A DNA stretch of 64,000 nucleotides, taken from the NCBI RefSeq assembly GCF_026012015.1, contig NZ_BRXR01000001.1, positions 652,001 through 716,000 on the forward strand. The letters run 5' to 3'. The notes beneath the pieces are model-generated. The model ran no database searches. It worked only from the letters and a program-made list of their open reading frames with translations, and had not been told where the DNA came from. Origin of the DNA: Clostridium omnivorum (GTDB lineage Bacteria > Bacillota > Clostridia > Clostridiales > Clostridiaceae). A program made the translations under genes and the position numbers. Of the stretch, positions 62,276-64,000 are shown piece by piece (within the stretch, counting starts at the first letter, position 1; the number at the start of each line of letters is the position of its first letter).

Positions 62276-64000
62276 TTATGAAATTATACTTGTGTTTATA
62301 CTTACCTGTGTAATAATCATCATTGAGTACAATAAGCTAATTGTAAAGGAACCAAGATATATATTTCCAGTTTCTTTGAAATACTTTCTTGTAATAATTG
62401 TAGCAACAGGTACTTGTACAAGGAATGGGAAAAGATTAATAGTACGCATTGCATTATATGGGAATATACCAGTTCTAGCATACGTAAAGTACTGAATGAA
62501 TATTACAACTGCTATTCCACCAATGTTAGCAATGCAGCTAATAAGTGTTATAAGCCATTCTGGCATACCTTCCACTCTGTTTCCACCATCCACAAGCATG
62601 GAGTTAATAAGATAGAAAATTGCAAAAGCAGGGAAATAAGCAATAAGGAACAATACCTTGTCTTTGCTGAATACACGCATTGCAATAAGCCATATACGAA
62701 AATCTGTAGTGAAGAAAAAGTCAGCAGTAAATAAAATTAAATATGCAACTCCAAATGTCATCACTGCTAAAAGTAAACTCTTCCAAAGAGCTTTCGGTGA
62801 AATTTTAATTCCCCAGCTATCTGTCTTTGCTCCAAATTTTTTACCGAATATGAAGTAGTTAAATAAGAATATTGCAAGAATGCATAATGAAGAAATAACT
62901 GCCCAACCTGCAATTTCATTTACAGATCCTTCACCAAACCACTTGGTTACAGTAACTGGTGTAAATGACTGCTTACCAATCCAGTAATGCATAACTGGCA
63001 TAGCAAGTATACCAGGAATTGCCATACATACTACCCATGAAATCCAATAAACCAGCTTTTTCTTTGTTGTATCTAGTGCTGGTGCAGCAGGTGCTGCATT
63101 CTTGGCTTTCAGTTCTGAAAAATATGGTACTGTGTTCATTATCCATTTTGCAAATGGAAATAAGAACAAAAGAACACCAACTAAACCAAGAAAGTTAAAA
63201 AACTGTTTCCACTGCCATACCTGATTATTAGGGTCTATTTTTTCATGACCAGCAGGAACACCTAAAGAATCATAGAAGAAGCTAACAGCATCAGCTGCAC
63301 TTTGTGATGAAAAAATCTCTTGAGGATGGTCTGCAGATATCTGGTAAAAAACTCTGCTGCATTCTTTACCGTTAATCTGGCCTTTATAAATCTTTCCGTT
63401 CTCCACAGGCCCTTGAGCACTGCTGTCCACCTGCTTTACAAAATCTAAAGCAGCCTTGCTTTGTAAAATTTTCGCAGGGTCATTATTGACATCCTTTTGT
63501 TTAAAGAAGAATTCATCATATTTTCCTGCAATAACACCCCAATTTGCATCTGCTAAAACAGGTTTGTCAACTCCTTTAAAAGTATATGGAATGTATGAAG
63601 GATCATATCCTATCTCTAAGCAAGCAGCTATTTTGTTCTTTCCTAGTCCACGAGCTTCTTGCTCAACATAATGCTGCAATGTACTGGTAACAATAGCCGC
63701 TCCCATAGAGTGCCCTGCTATACCAATTTTATCAGTATCTACTATATTAAGACTGTTACATACATAGTCTATGACAGAAATCACGTTATTGAATGCTTCA
63801 GTAGGTGGCACAACGTCACGAGCAGTTGATGATCCATGACCATAGGCATCAGTTGAAATAACTATATATCCACGACGGGATAGTTCCACCATATTCATGT
63901 CCTGCATTTCAAGGTTATGCTGACTTCCATGTTGAACTACTACCATTGGCAGTTTATTTTTGGTACTTGCATCTTTTGGTATATACATTTGACCATTAAT
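62276..64000 (-). CDS. Alpha/beta hydrolase fused to a membrane domain (partial)
   Basis: At least 574 residues, truncated at the right edge, so the N-terminus is missing. The N-terminal half is a serine hydrolase: oxyanion segment VVQHGSQHN, nucleophile GHSMGAAIV (Ser about 94 of the visible part) and a His likely in SADHPQEIFSSQ. After about residue 250 come eight or more membrane helices (for example WKQFFNFLGLVGVLLFLFPF and WGVISSLCILAIFLFNYF-like segments). The frame stays open to the window end. The fusion is found in clostridia but has no known substrate. Confidence 0.82.
   Translation of the reverse strand: MNGQMYIPKDASTKNKLPMVVVQHGSQHNLEMQDMNMVELSRRGYIVISTDAYGHGSSTARDVVPPTEAFNNVISVIDYVCNSLNIVDTDKIGIAGHSMGAAIVTSTLQHYVEQEARGLGKNKIAACLEIGYDPSYIPYTFKGVDKPVLADANWGVIAGKYDEFFFKQKDVNNDPAKILQSKAALDFVKQVDSSAQGPVENGKIYKGQINGKECSRVFYQISADHPQEIFSSQSAADAVSFFYDSLGVPAGHEKIDPNNQVWQWKQFFNFLGLVGVLLFLFPFAKWIMNTVPYFSELKAKNAAPAAPALDTTKKKLVYWISWVVCMAIPGILAMPVMHYWIGKQSFTPVTVTKWFGEGSVNEIAGWAVISSLCILAIFLFNYFIFGKKFGAKTDSWGIKISPKALWKSLLLAVMTFGVAYLILFTADFFFTTDFRIWLIAMRVFSKDKVLFLIAYFPAFAIFYLINSMLVDGGNRVEGMPEWLITLISCIANIGGIAVVIFIQYFTYARTGIFPYNAMRTINLFPFLVQVPVATIITRKYFKETGNIYLGSFTISLLYSMMIITQVSINTSIIS

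Overview
The window is low-GC DNA with clostridial gene content: class III fructose-bisphosphatase, tandem XRE-TPR regulators, a T-box in front of cysK, Shine-Dalgarno sites close to AGGAGG, and several TTG/GTG starts. The most likely source is a Clostridium sensu stricto chromosome; this is inferred from gene content, because there is no rRNA marker. No rRNA, tRNA, CRISPR array, prophage or intact insertion sequence was seen. Most genes are on the minus strand.

Left part (1-8.6 kb): an XRE regulator, a PLDc_N membrane protein and an ABC-2 exporter form one operon cut by the window edge. Next come a nucleosidase-like gene, a decayed zinc-ribbon transposase, and a minus-strand run of alpha/beta hydrolase, nitrilase-like, methyltransferase and metallo-beta-lactamase-fold genes, followed by a second methyltransferase. 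At 8.6-15.9 kb a MacA/MacB-like exporter operon ends in a chemoreceptor gene and lies beside a two-component system. Both promoter regions carry 11-bp-spaced TGTGA direct repeats, which suggests one regulon. At 16-25.4 kb there are a TetR regulator with a palindromic operator, a lysophospholipase-like hydrolase, a PD-(D/E)XK-DinG type helicase, a CmpB-like membrane protein, two TPR regulators, a Met-rich 56-residue protein missed by simple length cut-offs, RNase HI and a YkvA-like protein.

Middle (25.5-43.7 kb): an FtsH-like protease, a rhomboid protease, an HD-GYP protein, oligoendopeptidase F, a zinc uptake locus (znuA divergent from znuC-znuB, with a 7-1-7 palindrome lying across both promoters) and a Fur-family gene, a dCache chemoreceptor, a CorC/HlyC-like protein, MntP, and a PiT phosphate transporter with its DUF47 partner behind a Pho-box-like repeat. 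A 45-nt element carrying a ribosome binding site is present in three tandem copies ending exactly at the znuB start codon. A clear homologue ends exactly at the ftsH-like start codon, with a degenerate second copy one period upstream.

Right part (43.9-64 kb): fbp, a GT4 glycosyltransferase, proC, nth, the threonine-degradation pair kbl-tdh, a PlsC-like acyltransferase, queG, and cysK-cysE under a cysteine-type T-box. Then come a 5' remnant of a group IIC intron just past the terminator of the arabinose operon, the araM-araB-araD-araA operon with a divergent AraC-family regulator, and a membrane-fused alpha/beta hydrolase cut by the right edge. The arabinose segment looks richer in G+C than its surroundings, which fits acquisition by transfer. 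All functions are read from motifs and family knowledge; no database search was possible.
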